Assembly: GCA_031963045.1 (NCBI GenBank)
Contig: JASSUK010000035.1
Location: 1-64,000, forward strand
Source of the DNA: JASSUD01 sp031963045
GTDB taxonomy: Bacteria; Pseudomonadota; Gammaproteobacteria; Burkholderiales; Burkholderiaceae
Reading direction: 5' to 3'
DNA length: 64,000 nt
Numbering within the stretch: the first letter of the stretch is position 1; each line of letters opens with the position of its first letter. Below are positions 19,001-27,735 of this stretch, piece after piece. The notes under the pieces were generated by a model that saw only the letters and a program-made list of their open reading frames with translations, made no database searches and was not told the DNA's origin. A program made the translations under genes and the position numbers.

Positions 19001-19705
19001 GTCTTGCTTCTGGCCTTGGTTGGCCAAGGCTTCTAATTTGCGTTTGGCTATTTCCTCACTTAATTTGCCATGAAAACTTAGAACAGAGGGGTTTTTAGGC
19101 GCTTGGAGCGTTTCGCTGTTGGGAAATTCCAGCAAGTTCTTTGCAGCGAGAAACTCCTCGCTGTGCAGGTCAAGCCACTCCAACACAGTCTCCAGAGTGC
19201 CTGTATTGAGCGTATCAAAATTGGTATCGCAGGATGCTTGCGACTCCTGCATTAATAAGTGTTGCCAGCTTCGCAAAAATGTAGAGGAAGGGTTGTCTTC
19301 CATAATTGGAGCAAGCTTTTTGATACACGTAGCGGATTGCAATACCTCGAGCAGAAGCGCTTTTTTATTAGGCTCGAGTTTGATCTGGCATGCTTGGAGA
19401 AAATCTCGCTCGTTCAGAAGAGCGGTTTCAATCTCAGATTGCGAATCTAGTTGCGTGCCCATCTCGATCAGGTTATCGAGCGTATGTTCTATAGCTTCAG
19501 GATTAAGCGTATTTCCGTTGGAGCTGCGAACAACCAACGCTCTTAGTAGCTCTGTACCTTCTTCTACATGCTTTTTCGAACGCACAGGCGGTTTGGCAGT
19601 TAATTGCTCCATTTGAAGGGCCGTTAACGTATAAGCGCCTGGCGTTTTAAGCCGAAGAGGTTTAGACGGTAAAACAGAAACAGGGGACGGTATGGATCTA
19701 AACAT
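16016..19705 (-). CDS. Large helical hypothetical protein, 1229 residues, with a heptad-repeat segment
   Basis: No family recognised. The N-terminus is Ser/Pro-rich and probably disordered (MFRSIPSPVSVLPSKPLRLK), and most of the rest is predicted helix. Residues about 287-335 (18701-18847) are seven perfect tandem heptads with a hydrophobic first residue and, in six of the seven, Gly at position five (LRMKGTQ, LQNKGES, LESEGEQ), probably a coiled coil or rod. No signal peptide or membrane segment. The C-terminal 250 residues look globular and beta-rich (HLDRQHNGTVLLRVIF). Start ATG 19705 has only a weak ribosome site. The size, helical build and disordered leader resemble secreted effectors of symbionts; this is an inference without homology support. 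Confidence 0.7.
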   Translation of the reverse strand: MFRSIPSPVSVLPSKPLRLKTPGAYTLTALQMEQLTAKPPVRSKKHVEEGTELLRALVVRSSNGNTLNPEAIEHTLDNLIEMGTQLDSQSEIETALLNERDFLQACQIKLEPNKKALLLEVLQSATCIKKLAPIMEDNPSSTFLRSWQHLLMQESQASCDTNFDTLNTGTLETVLEWLDLHSEEFLAAKNLLEFPNSETLQAPKNPSVLSFHGKLSEEIAKRKLEALANQGQKQDTETLAQLFAKSVDTFYELILPLKASKKLTTESLSKEAAACLIRILYNESGRLKNKGLQLRMKGTQLQNKGESFESEGIGLTEEGSKLESEGEQLKIQDEQRLKYLLDYLPYSSLEHVDHCIEQWAKTLEEHAFSTDFAPAKKYHEGIKSLRAYLQQHRQLKHIEDQAEEAALIFERAGYQLAGNIKTLSSFPALAQAAELQSYTVPQHITESLRKSTEHFQRSLKKFETDLTDFWGCSAQDRFDSDSYKSKNYKVGTEIYTLQRAFSQKAALKKQNERKIQGRLQASFDAIDTSRIGTRPNTDSEASSESAPPLSEWPASTLSQFVDGEIRQVFSDVSAHLDTSALDGMLAAVPLESLSTLNKAYGALDIPKSDTNTSASIFKSVAQHINTALSTLKNLPAEMPSLYVLKDKLHVLNILPLASLESMAAKLPSMAIALEGIYKELEKIPSYLEHFYKKIEALSSKYWSESECDIPTLEKHLDTLTQTHNHQPSSHTIEAGRFKNIVDALKQKLQTSCEKQAKLFYANMLEKHMHNAIETYTKNEVTSKEVIQENARDATHYFYTLFSNIQKLTHYHHLSAADQSETQTETTLISYITEAIQSFSLEQQEMLLLTLRSDAAKNVHDALFTAATSLQEDRPQKSAQLLALAHCLSTPIKIVEDKLAVVDPDAELELDPQFNLAPLFDAYKVAIKERLYIDLSHLQHYDIGDVYPILEDLVPNAILKMAADGFKKVNNFSEYIQTAPNILISSEGIQDFNRRFTSELFIDGKKYDFNLRNVSSYKENDIFFRKQKFIIPGLLQDFCKKHEYAQNKQDELVLLSSCISQASCFISPAILSIKSKALLLLAGAEFIPAHPSNSNRLVYFHLDRQHNGTVLLRVIFREEKIATVRNLNDVNIILPCDPENSFAQTDITLKIDVNKIKEEQITLVPGSASYKYNLQPAPTEALSEQPPSSNRVSNFTDSVTQAAQRLQTTAKEGIHSIMSAPLINKIATLA
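18701..18847 (-). repeat. Seven tandem 21-bp units coding heptads
   Basis: The protein repeats run LKNKGLQ, LRMKGTQ, LQNKGES, FESEGIG, LTEEGSK, LESEGEQ, LKIQDEQ without a break. The units diverge at DNA level but the period of 21 bp is exact. Confidence 0.85.
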
Positions 19706-20779
19706 GAGCGATGGGAAATTCTCTGTTTGAGTACATCGGAGCCGATTTAAAACCGCTGGAAATCCTTATTTGCGAAAGCTATTAGGGGCTGGATATACCG
19801 GTGATATGAGCATGTAATGCACTGTATAACCACAAACAAGAACCCTATTTTTATTTTTTTAGGAGGCCTTAGGTTCTCAAAAAGAGAGAGGAAAGTGGCC
19901 TATACATTTTGTGTAGTGTGTATAGATTAAGCAGTGAATTACGATACGTAAAGTGCTAAGTGGGAAACATTAGATGCTGCAGGAGCACCTAGCCAAAGCG
20001 CATAGAAAGTAAACCTGAATTTGGTATCTATTATAAGGGATTTTGGCTTGGAGCGTATAAAAAATGTGGGCCGTATTGGCGGCAATCGCAGCAGCTAGGA
20101 GGGGGGTATTCGGCGTTTTCTGAGGTAAAAATATCAAGAAATGACAAAGTACATTACAGCCTATTCATATTGTAGTTACAGCCTAAAGGCATGGGCCACA
20201 GCGTTATGCTATCGCTTTTGCCATGATTAAAAGTTGGCGGTGCGCATGTTGGGGTTCGTGCGTAACCCCAACCTACTATATCTATTGAGAAAATATCTGA
20301 TGAAATGTATGCCTATAGATAGTGCAATGCAGAGATCTTTACCACTCTCTATAAAAAAGGCAGCTACAGTACGAGCAGATATGGCGGCATCAATCGATAG
20401 ATGCTTGAAACCCAATGGCACCGTAGGGCAGAGAAAACCACTCTTCTTCCTCCATGAGTGGGAGCAAGAAAATAGGTATTGGACTCCTGCCCTTTTACCC
20501 CTAGAAGTTTCTTTATTCTTATTTTTTCCTACGGCTCTGGCAATTATTTTGTTGGTAGGGATAGGGATAGCAGTGGAGGAGGCGTACACCTCCGTGTTGC
20601 ATTCACTCAAGGCCACTTTTCCATCAACCACAAGAAAAGGCAAAGAACGGTAGGTTGGTGGTGAGGCACGAACCCCAACATGCGGACCACGGACTTTTAA
20701 TTATTGCTTTTGACGAGTTGTCTGCAGGTTTTAAAAGGACAGTGGCTTGCATGTTGGGGTTCCTTCGTTACCACTAACC
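19706..20779. other. About 1 kb intergenic, no convincing gene
   Basis: Contains a half R1 (20222-20277) and a full R1 (20649-20782). Between 20227 and 20650, open frames of about 138 residues exist on both strands. Neither has a ribosome site or a recognisable family, so I do not call them genes. 19706-20220 shows nothing identifiable and may be degenerated coding DNA. Confidence 0.5.
20222..20277. repeat. R1 right half
   Basis: GATTAAAAGTTGGCGGTGCG interior followed by CATGTTGGGGTTCGTGCG and CCCAACCTACT. The left arm is missing. Confidence 0.7.
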
Positions 20780-20782
20780 TTA
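20649..20782. repeat. R1 palindromic repeat, full copy, reaching the nadB stop codon
   Basis: Left arm GGTAGGTTGGTGGTGAGGC, right arm GTTCCTTCGTTACCACTAACC. The last bases TTA (20780-20782) are the nadB stop codon read on the other strand. The flank AAAAGGCAAAGAAC before the left arm recurs beside other R1 copies. Confidence 0.8.
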
Positions 20783-22426
20783 CGGGATTAATACCGTGGG
20801 GAGGGCTTTGGGGAAGGTTTTTGGCCAGTCTTCACTGTAATGTAAACCCCGGCTCTCATGGCGCCATTGTGCGCTTTCTACAATAAGTGCCGCGACTTGC
20901 GCTAAATTGCGCAACTCAAGTAAATCACGATCGATACGAAAGTGCGCATAGTATTGCTGGACTTCTTCTTGTAGGATTTCAATCCGTTGTTGCGCGCGAG
21001 CTAGACGTTCATCTGTGCGTACAATCCCTACGTAATTCCACATCAGGCGGCGTAATTCGTCCCAATTGTGCGCGATGACTACCGCTTCATTGGGGGCGCG
21101 CACACGGCTTTCATCCCATTCTGGAAGAGTAGAGTTGGTTTGCGCATTCGCTTCGAAGGCATTATTTTTGAGTGCGGTTTGAATAGATTCTGCTGCAGCT
21201 CTGCCCATCACGATGCATTCTAGTAAAGAATTACTCGCTAGCCGGTTTGCACCATGTAAACCCGTATAGGCGGTTTCCCCAACTGCATACAGTCCTTCTA
21301 AATCAGTACGCCCCTCTAAGTCAGTGACCACCCCGCCGCAGGTATAGTGGGCAGCAGGGACTACGGGTATAGGGTCGCGGGTGATATCCACACCAAATTT
21401 GGCACAACGGGCTAGGATGGTAGGAAAATGTTGCTGTAGAAAAGCGGCACTTTGGTGGCTGATATCTAAGTGCACATAATCAATACCATGCTTTTTAAGC
21501 TCAAAATCAATCGCGCGTGCCACTATATCGCGCGAAGCTAGCTCTGCGCGCGGGTCATGTCGCTGCATAAATCGTTCCCCGTTCGGGAGCTTTAATAGGC
21601 CGCCTTCACCGCGCACTGCTTCGCTAATTAAAAAAGATTTCGCATAAGGATGGTAGAGGCAGGTTGGATGGAATTGAATAAATTCCATATTGGCTACACG
21701 GCATCCAGCTCGCCATGCAATGGCTATGCCATCTCCTGTTGCTGAATCAGGGTTGGTGGTATAAAGGTAGGCTTTTCCTGCTCCTCCAGTGGCTAGCACT
21801 ATGTGACGCGCGCCTAGCGTGAGGGTTTGGCCTGTTTCTATATCAAGCGCGTACAGGCCATAGCAATAGCTAGGGGAGGAGGGTTGGGCAGGCGTGGTGA
21901 TTAGATCAATTGCGCAATGTGCTTCAAAAAGGGTGATGCATGGATGCGCACGGACTTTTTCAATCAACGTGTGAATCAGTGCGCGGCCTGTGGCATCTGC
22001 TGCATGCACAATGCGCCGGTGGCTGTGCGCTGCTTCTTGTCCAAGATGTAATCCTGAAATATGCGCTGAATCGGTAGTAAAGGGCACCTTTTGTGCTTTA
22101 AGCCATTCAATAGCGGCAGGGCCATGTTCAATAATAAAACGGCAGGCTTGCTCATCGCATAGTCCCGCTCCTGCTAGCAGCGTATCGTTGAGATGGCTTT
22201 GTGTGCTATCTGCCTCTCCTAGAGGCGCAGCGATGCCCCCTTGCGCCCATGCACTTGCGCCCTCGCCAAGTGGCTGCTTTGAAATAATGGCGACTTGATA
22301 GGGCATGCCCTCCTGCTGATTCTCTACGAGTTGCAGTGCAGTGCATAAACCTGCTAGACCACTCCCCACTACTATCACATCAAAATGCCTATTTGTCTTT
22401 GCCATTCTTGCTACGCTCTGGTTCAT
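20780..22426 (-). CDS. nadB: L-aspartate oxidase
   Basis: Oxidises L-aspartate to iminoaspartate, the first step of de novo NAD synthesis; a cytosolic FAD enzyme. 548 residues, normal for the family. The FAD-binding VIVVGSGLAGLCTAL lies near residues 18-32, followed by GASAWAQGGIAA, the conserved EAAHSHRRIVHAADATG with the active-site His/Arg, and FIQFHPTCLYHP. The C-terminus has GGVVTDLEGRTDLEGLYAVGE and a helical domain. ATG 22426 is chosen; ATG 22405 (MAKTNRHFDV) is an equally possible start and neither has a good ribosome site. The partners nadA and nadC are not in this window. Its stop codon is the last triplet of an R1 repeat. Confidence 0.95.
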   Translation of the reverse strand: MNQSVARMAKTNRHFDVIVVGSGLAGLCTALQLVENQQEGMPYQVAIISKQPLGEGASAWAQGGIAAPLGEADSTQSHLNDTLLAGAGLCDEQACRFIIEHGPAAIEWLKAQKVPFTTDSAHISGLHLGQEAAHSHRRIVHAADATGRALIHTLIEKVRAHPCITLFEAHCAIDLITTPAQPSSPSYCYGLYALDIETGQTLTLGARHIVLATGGAGKAYLYTTNPDSATGDGIAIAWRAGCRVANMEFIQFHPTCLYHPYAKSFLISEAVRGEGGLLKLPNGERFMQRHDPRAELASRDIVARAIDFELKKHGIDYVHLDISHQSAAFLQQHFPTILARCAKFGVDITRDPIPVVPAAHYTCGGVVTDLEGRTDLEGLYAVGETAYTGLHGANRLASNSLLECIVMGRAAAESIQTALKNNAFEANAQTNSTLPEWDESRVRAPNEAVVIAHNWDELRRLMWNYVGIVRTDERLARAQQRIEILQEEVQQYYAHFRIDRDLLELRNLAQVAALIVESAQWRHESRGLHYSEDWPKTFPKALPTVLIP

Positions 22427-22566
22427 TTTTAAAGTATTTGAAGTGTAGCTTAATTAGCTTGACATCATAAAAAAAGCTTTATTTTTTAATGTAAAATTAA
22501 AGTGAAAAGCCATTCTGGTAGGGCAACATTTTTTATGCAGAGAGATCTCCTGTACCAAGACTTAAA

Positions 22567-23064
22567 TTAGCTCTCTAATTTTTTTTCGTTTTCTTTTATT
22601 CTTTCTCTTGTTTTGTCAAGTCTTTTTTGTATTTTTGTTTTTGGTATGAAATCTATTAGGTTGTTATATTCATCTGAAGAATGGCCTGCTTGCTCTTGAT
22701 GCAGTCGTAGTAGTTTATTTAATTCTAAAAAGTAACTTCCAGAATCTGCTTCATTTTTACTTCCTTCCCGTAGATCTTTTAAGTATTTTTTATCTAAAAT
22801 TTCTTCTAAAAATTCTACAGTTTTTTTATATATTTCTATTTGTAATTGGATATCTTTTTTATTGTTTTGTGGCGGTGTTAATTTTTGATAATTTAATGTT
22901 ATTGTGTGATTTTGTTCATTATTTTTTTGTGACAAAATATTTAAATGAAGAGGGTTATAAATTTTATCGCGTGTTTTGCCTGATCTTTTAGTGGGGTCGC
23001 CTTCATTTGTATGTGTTTTATGTGCGTAATCGCAGCAATGCATATGAATTTTATTTGAAAACAT
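22567..23064 (-). CDS. AT-rich coiled-coil hypothetical protein, paralogue of the gene at 62897
   Basis: 165 residues from ATG 23064, which has a strong ribosome site (AAAGGAG, 6-base spacer). Charged, helical and Lys/Glu-rich, with a probable coiled coil at the C-terminus. Shares with the 62897-63538 product an LNYQKL motif, a following helix, a G[ST]YF..[LI]N.LL block and a final Lys/Arg-rich helix. Base composition is much lower in G+C than nadB and lpxK on either side. Function unknown; the family seems specific to this lineage. Confidence 0.65.
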   Translation of the reverse strand: MFSNKIHMHCCDYAHKTHTNEGDPTKRSGKTRDKIYNPLHLNILSQKNNEQNHTITLNYQKLTPPQNNKKDIQLQIEIYKKTVEFLEEILDKKYLKDLREGSKNEADSGSYFLELNKLLRLHQEQAGHSSDEYNNLIDFIPKTKIQKRLDKTRERIKENEKKLES

Positions 23065-23226
23065 ATAAGCTCCTTTATAGTTAAATTATAATAATAAAAA
23101 CTATTTTTCATGGCTTATGGTCGTGCGAAAAAATATATTATTTCGCGAACGCTGCACCCATACATTGATATCGTGAAAAATCGTTTTCCAATTTTTAATA
23201 TTTATATGTTGAAACTATTTTATAAA

Positions 23227-24288
23227 ATGCCTACAGCTTTGTTAGAACGCTTTGCTATACAGAAGATCTGGGAATGCCGAGGTTTTGCAGCATGGCTGCT
23301 TTTCCCTCTTTCTTTACTTTTCTGGGCCATTGCCAGCATGCGGCGATTAAGTTTTAGGTGGGGGTTCAGAAAAACCGAGTATTTGCCGGTGCCGGTCGTG
23401 GTGGTGGGGAATGTGCGAGTAGGGGGAACGGGCAAAACGCCTATTGTTATTGCTTTAGTGCAGGCTTTGCGTGCAGCGGGTTGGAAGCCTGGGGTGATTT
23501 CACGTGGATATGGCGCACGTTTTATCGGGGTGCGTAGCGTGAGCGGCCAAGAAAGTGCCAATGAAGTGGGGGATGAGCCTTTATTAATAGCCCAACGCAC
23601 GCAAATACCTCTATGGATAGGAAAGGATCGCGTGGCTGCAGGGCATGCATTGTGCGCTGCACACCCTGAGGTCAATATCATTATTAGTGACGATGGCCTG
23701 CAACATTATCGGTTAGGGCGTGATATTGAATTAGTGGTATTTGATCAACGGCTTGGTGGGAATGGTTTTCTTTTACCTGCTGGGCCATTGCGTGAATCAT
23801 TGCATCGTCGGCGTGATGCAACCTTGATCAATCAAAATGCAAGTATTTCTTCTCAACAGCGCGAGACCCAATTGGCGCAAGCAGCTAGACAGTGCGTGGA
23901 TGCACCTACTTTTAGTGTGCAGCTTCAAACGGGGCTTGCTTGGCATTTAACCGATCCATTAGAACATTGCGCGCTTTCTACTTTTGCTACACAAAAGGTA
24001 TGGGCTGCTGCAGGTATAGGTGCTCCCGAGCGGTTTTTTGACACACTGCGTCAACATGGTATACAGCCTACGGTACAAGCTTTTCCAGATCATTTTGTCT
24101 ATCTGGAAACAACATTTTTAGATATAGATGCTCAGGTAATTCTGATTACAGAGAAGGATGCAGTAAAATGCCGGGCTGTTTTGCCTTCTGTCACCGCGTC
24201 GCGCGTATGGGTGGTGCCGGTGGATGCAGTGTTAGAGCCTGGTTTTATAGATTTTGTATTGCAGAAACTCAAAGCGATTTCCGCTTAA
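23227..24288 (+). CDS. lpxK: Tetraacyldisaccharide 4'-kinase
   Basis: Phosphorylates the 4' position of the lipid A disaccharide precursor at the inner membrane face. 353 residues from ATG 23227. The frame is open back to 23110, but the extra 39 residues do not fit the family. The order is as usual: N-terminal membrane-associated helix (WLLFPLSLLFWAIASMRRLS), P-loop VVVVGNVRVGGTGKTP, RGYGA, then VNIIISDDGLQHYRLGRD with the catalytic Asp pair. It heads an operon-like run with Trm112, kdsB and adk, as in Burkholderia. None of the candidate starts has a clear ribosome site. Confidence 0.93.
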   Translation: MPTALLERFAIQKIWECRGFAAWLLFPLSLLFWAIASMRRLSFRWGFRKTEYLPVPVVVVGNVRVGGTGKTPIVIALVQALRAAGWKPGVISRGYGARFIGVRSVSGQESANEVGDEPLLIAQRTQIPLWIGKDRVAAGHALCAAHPEVNIIISDDGLQHYRLGRDIELVVFDQRLGGNGFLLPAGPLRESLHRRRDATLINQNASISSQQRETQLAQAARQCVDAPTFSVQLQTGLAWHLTDPLEHCALSTFATQKVWAAAGIGAPERFFDTLRQHGIQPTVQAFPDHFVYLETTFLDIDAQVILITEKDAVKCRAVLPSVTASRVWVVPVDAVLEPGFIDFVLQKLKAISA

Positions 24289-24314
24289 ATTCTTATATAA
24301 CGAGGAAAACCTCA

Positions 24315-24521
24315 GTGGATGCCCGTCTACTCGAAATTTTGGTCTGCCCATTATGCAAAAGCACGCTCAGGCATGACCGACAAGCTAAAGAGCTTATTTG
24401 TACTATAGATAAGTTGGCTTATCCTATTCGCGATGACATACCGGTTATGCTTGTTGAGCAGGCTAGAAAATTGCCTGTTGACCCAGAGCCTGTCCCTGAA
24501 AAAATGCCACCTGCTTTATAG
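24315..24521 (+). CDS. Trm112/UPF0434 family protein
   Basis: 68 residues from GTG 24315, with GAGG about 9 bases upstream. A small treble-clef-type protein: LLEILVCPLCKSTLRH holds the CPxC pair and the end holds YPIRDDIPVML. Family members are small adaptor or zinc-binding-like proteins of uncertain role in bacteria. The position between lpxK and kdsB is conserved in Burkholderia. Only one CxxC pair is visible (the second position reads LICT), as in many proteobacterial members. Confidence 0.88.
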   Translation: MDARLLEILVCPLCKSTLRHDRQAKELICTIDKLAYPIRDDIPVMLVEQARKLPVDPEPVPEKMPPAL

Positions 24522-24614
24522 TGATGGCTACAAAAAATTTTCTATCTATTGTTGTTGAGTCGTTGAGCAGCAATACATATACGTATATAGCTTTTTCGGT
24601 TTAGGAGTGTTTGC

Positions 24615-25421
24615 GTGCAGGATGCACATTTTGTCGTGGTAATTCCCGCGCGCCTTCAATCTATTCGATTGCCTGAAAAGGCCTTGGCTGAAATTGATGC
24701 AAAGCCGATGGTGATACATGTTGCGCAACGCGCGCAGGCGTCTGGCGCGCAACGCACGATCATTGCAACGGATTCTCCTCGTATTGTGGAGTGTGCTAAC
24801 CAATATGGTGTAGAAGCTATGTTGACCGCCGAGCACCATACGTGCGGAACGGATCGACTGGCTGAGCTTGCAGCCCGATTAGACTGGGCGGATGATCAAA
24901 TTGTAGTGAATGTACAAGGCGATGAGCCGCTGATTAGCCCTCTATTGATTCGGGAAACGGCGGTGCACTTAGCGGCGCATCCTATTTGTGCGTTATCTAG
25001 TGTTGCACACCCTATTAGTTGCCCCGAAGAAATCTTTAACCCTAATGTGGTTAAAGTAGTGCTCGATGCGAGAGGGTATGCGTTGTATTTCTCACGCGCA
25101 CCGATTCCTTGGGCGCGTGATGCGTGGTCAGGCGTGATGGGGGAAGCCGGATTTGCTCTAAACGCAAAGACCAGCCTCTCTAGCGCAACGAGCACTTTGC
25201 CGGTATATCGTCATATTGGGGTATATGCGTATCGTGCTGCATTTTTACGCCGTTTTACAAGCTTAGCGCGCGCTCCTTTAGAGGAAGTAGAAGCGTTAGA
25301 GCAACTGCGTGCATTGTGGCATGGCGAATCTATTGCCATGCATCTGACAGAAGAAGTACCTATTGGCGGGGTAGATACCGCCTCTGATCTAGAACGTGTA
25401 CGCGCTTTATTTATTAAGTAA
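24615..25421 (+). CDS. kdsB: 3-deoxy-manno-octulosonate cytidylyltransferase
   Basis: Activates Kdo with CTP to CMP-Kdo for the LPS inner core; cytosolic. 268 residues from GTG 24615 with AGGAG 7 bases upstream. Motifs: VVVIPARLQSIRLPEKAL nucleotide-binding loop near residues 8-25, ATDS, HTCGTDRLAE, VVNVQGDEPLI, YFSRAPIPWARD, YRHIGVYAYR and PIGGVDTASDLERV. All the usual blocks are present. The glycine often found in RLPGK is Glu here, a position that varies in the family. With lpxK upstream this marks an LPS-bearing Gram-negative. Confidence 0.95.
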   Translation: MQDAHFVVVIPARLQSIRLPEKALAEIDAKPMVIHVAQRAQASGAQRTIIATDSPRIVECANQYGVEAMLTAEHHTCGTDRLAELAARLDWADDQIVVNVQGDEPLISPLLIRETAVHLAAHPICALSSVAHPISCPEEIFNPNVVKVVLDARGYALYFSRAPIPWARDAWSGVMGEAGFALNAKTSLSSATSTLPVYRHIGVYAYRAAFLRRFTSLARAPLEEVEALEQLRALWHGESIAMHLTEEVPIGGVDTASDLERVRALFIK

Positions 25422-25456
25422 TGCTAAGTAATGCAGATTTTTTTTAGAACCTGTTC

Positions 25457-25600
25457 TAGGGTATGTCCTCAATTGTCCCAAAGGGTTCATATTTGGGGGA
25501 GCAGGAGCGCAGGATCCGGATGTACTTAGGTACAGTGAGGATCCTGAGCACCGCACGACCCCGAAGATGGGCTCTTTGGGGCAATTGAGGATACGCCCTA
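25457..25600. repeat. R2 palindromic repeat, copy A
   Basis: Arms TAGGGTATGTCCTCAATTG and CAATTGAGGATACGCCCTA. Inverted relative to copies B and C: its GGGGGAGCAGGAGCGCAGG is the complement of theirs. Contains a central GGATCC...GGATCC dyad. Lies between kdsB and adk. Confidence 0.85.
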
Positions 25601-25655
25601 AGAAATCTATACCAACCTTAGCTTTTAAAATGGCATATTGCTGGAGATCTTTTTT

Positions 25656-26327
25656 ATGCGTTTGATCCTTTTGGGCGCCCCTGGTGCAGGTAAAGGTACA
25701 CAGGCCCAATTCATTAAAAATGAATTTGGCATTCCTGGTATCTCAACGGGCGACATGTTGCGCGCAGCGATCAAAGACAATGCGCCTTTGGGCCTTGCAG
25801 CCAAGCAATACATGGAAGCAGGAGAGTTGGTGCCTGATGCACTGATTATCGATCTAGTGAAAGAACGTCTTGCCGAGCCTGATTGTGCGAATGGCTATTT
25901 ATTTGATGGCTTTCCTAGAACATTGCCGCAGGCGCAAGCACTGAGAGACGCACATGTTGCTATAGATTATGTGCTGGAAATCGATGTGCCATTTGATGAA
26001 ATCATCAAACGTATTAGCGGCCGACGCGTGCATCCTGGCTCTGGACGTATTTATCACGTGGATTTCAAGCCACCCAGAGTGGCTGGCAAAGATGATGAAA
26101 CGGGCGAAGAGCTTATCTTGCGTGTAGATGACGAACCAGAAACGGTTAAAAGACGTTTGCAGGTATACATTGAGCAAACCCAACCATTAACCCATTATTA
26201 TCAAGAGTGGGCTGCACAAAAAGAACAGGGTAGTGTACCTGCACCCCATTATCGCTGTATTTCTGGGTTGGGTAGTGTGGCAGATGCGCATGAGCGCATT
26301 GTTAAAGCATTGCAGCCTGGTGGGTAA
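25656..26327 (+). CDS. adk: Adenylate kinase
   Basis: Converts ATP + AMP to 2 ADP; cytosolic monomer. 223 residues from ATG 25656 (GGAG about 9 bases upstream); an upstream in-frame start at 25638 adds six non-conserved residues. P-loop LLGAPGAGKGTQA at the N-terminus, AMP-binding GISTGDMLRAA, FDGFPRTLPQA, a long-form LID (RISGRRVHPGSGRIYHV) and a C-terminal helix. Full length and intact. An R2 repeat separates it from kdsB, so it may have its own promoter. Confidence 0.96.
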   Translation: MRLILLGAPGAGKGTQAQFIKNEFGIPGISTGDMLRAAIKDNAPLGLAAKQYMEAGELVPDALIIDLVKERLAEPDCANGYLFDGFPRTLPQAQALRDAHVAIDYVLEIDVPFDEIIKRISGRRVHPGSGRIYHVDFKPPRVAGKDDETGEELILRVDDEPETVKRRLQVYIEQTQPLTHYYQEWAAQKEQGSVPAPHYRCISGLGSVADAHERIVKALQPGG

Positions 26328-26443
26328 GCGATTTTAGAATGGCAAAAAATGGAGTGTAGTGGTGCGCATTGGTAATAAATACGGAACTTCAATATGCGCA
26401 CCACTAAATCTTATCGCTATTGCATTACATTAAATAAAAAATG

Positions 26444-26463
26444 CTCCAAAGTATTTTGGAGCT
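26444..26463 (-). terminator. Intrinsic terminator of the gene at 26502-27458
   Basis: Read on the minus strand, GCTCCAAA and TTTGGAGC form a perfect 8-bp stem with loop ATAC, followed by ATTTTTTATTT. The position, about 40 bp past the stop codon, fits. Confidence 0.75.
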
Positions 26464-26501
26464 AAAATTTTGTGATGAGATAGAAATATTTTCAGGAAAT
26501 A

Positions 26502-27458
26502 TTAAAGACTTCTGGCCCATTGGGAAGAGGTTTTATATATATTTTTTCTATGCGCCCAATAATCTACATTATCCATAAGCTCAATAACTTCACTACTTGA
26601 AATTACTTTTAGGAAAGCAAATATTTTTGTTACGTGACGGGAAAGGTCATGTTTGAGTTTTTCCAATTTCCTTTCTCTTCGGCCTTCTGCAGTTGCGTAA
26701 CTTGTTATGAACGTCTGTACGGCTTTTGCAATAGCTTTAATCGATTCAAATAAAGAAATCCATATTTCACATATTGCACGACCAAAGGCGACGAAAGGGC
26801 GTTGTAAAAGACACATGTCTTCGAGGTGCTTTTTCTGTGTGAAATTTCCTTTATCGATGGGTGTATTATCAATAATATTGCTTGTATTTTTTTTATTAGT
26901 TGATGATGCCTTATCGATTATATTGTGTAACGCGATAGTAGTCTTTGCGATATTAGCTGTTTGCTTCAGTGAATCTGCTTCCCCAGAATGGTTTTGTAGC
27001 TCCACTAGAAGACGACTACAAATATAACCTGCAAAGTTTATTATTGATTCTGCGATATTTTTTACGGATTCTTTTCCGAACTCTTTACATGCATGCTCTA
27101 TGGGCGTGCCTGTTTTCGTACAAGTAAATACTTCCTCGGGTTCGATCAATTCCAATTCTTTACATGACGTTACTATAGTATCTATAGGCCCGATGCGGTC
27201 ATCCGGCGAATAGGTTTCTAATAGTTTCAGCACAGCTAATGTTTGACTGAGTATTTCAGTTTTTATGGGGCTAGATGTGCGATTTACAAAGTCTATGAGC
27301 TCGGGCGGAATAAGATCTGCCTTACTAAAAGAAGGCTCTAATTCTATAAGGGGTTGTCGTGGGATTTGGCCGTTTAAATGAACGGAAGCTGCTGGGAGTC
27401 TAGGAGAAGATGGCGCGCTATTTGTCGCACTATTTGTCGCAGCAGATGTGGCTGTCAT
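26502..27458 (-). CDS. Helical hypothetical protein with Ser/Ala-rich leader
   Basis: 318 residues, no family recognised. The first 35 residues are Ser/Thr/Ala/Asn/Pro-rich (MTATSAATNSATNSAPSSPR) and probably unstructured; the rest is mostly helix with a basic stretch (EGRRERKLEKLKHDL) near the end. No classical signal peptide. A strong terminator follows. Together with lower G+C than adk and ftsK, this suggests a lineage-specific gene, possibly a secreted effector, but there is no direct evidence of function. Confidence 0.65.
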   Translation of the reverse strand: MTATSAATNSATNSAPSSPRLPAASVHLNGQIPRQPLIELEPSFSKADLIPPELIDFVNRTSSPIKTEILSQTLAVLKLLETYSPDDRIGPIDTIVTSCKELELIEPEEVFTCTKTGTPIEHACKEFGKESVKNIAESIINFAGYICSRLLVELQNHSGEADSLKQTANIAKTTIALHNIIDKASSTNKKNTSNIIDNTPIDKGNFTQKKHLEDMCLLQRPFVAFGRAICEIWISLFESIKAIAKAVQTFITSYATAEGRRERKLEKLKHDLSRHVTKIFAFLKVISSSEVIELMDNVDYWAHRKNIYKTSSQWARSL

Positions 27459-27735
27459 AAAAAAGTCTCAGAGAAATGGAATCACAATATATAAAGATAA
27501 ACCGTAATCTATTGTTTGTACAGATTAATCTGTATCTTAGTTAAGATTATAGGAATTAAGTCAAAAATTTGCACACCTGATGCTCGCTTCTCGTTTGTAG
27601 ACCTTCTCGAAGGTGTCCTTTACTTCTCCAGATGCACCAACTCCGCAGAGCGCTGACAAACGCATCGGCGAAGAAGGCAGTGCGCGGAAGTGGGTGATGT
27701 GCTACGAAGTCGCGCAAGGCGGCTTGCATTTACAT

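Noticed and set aside
20227..20653. Open frames of about 138 residues on both strands between two R1 copies
   Set aside because: No recognisable family, no ribosome site, and both partly read into repeat sequence. One may be a decayed gene but it cannot be supported.
27599..27735. Short plus-strand frame beginning SFTSPDAPTPQSADKR downstream of ftsK
   Set aside because: It looks protein-like for about 40 residues but runs antisense into the end of ftsK and has no recognised homologue; possibly a gene remnant.
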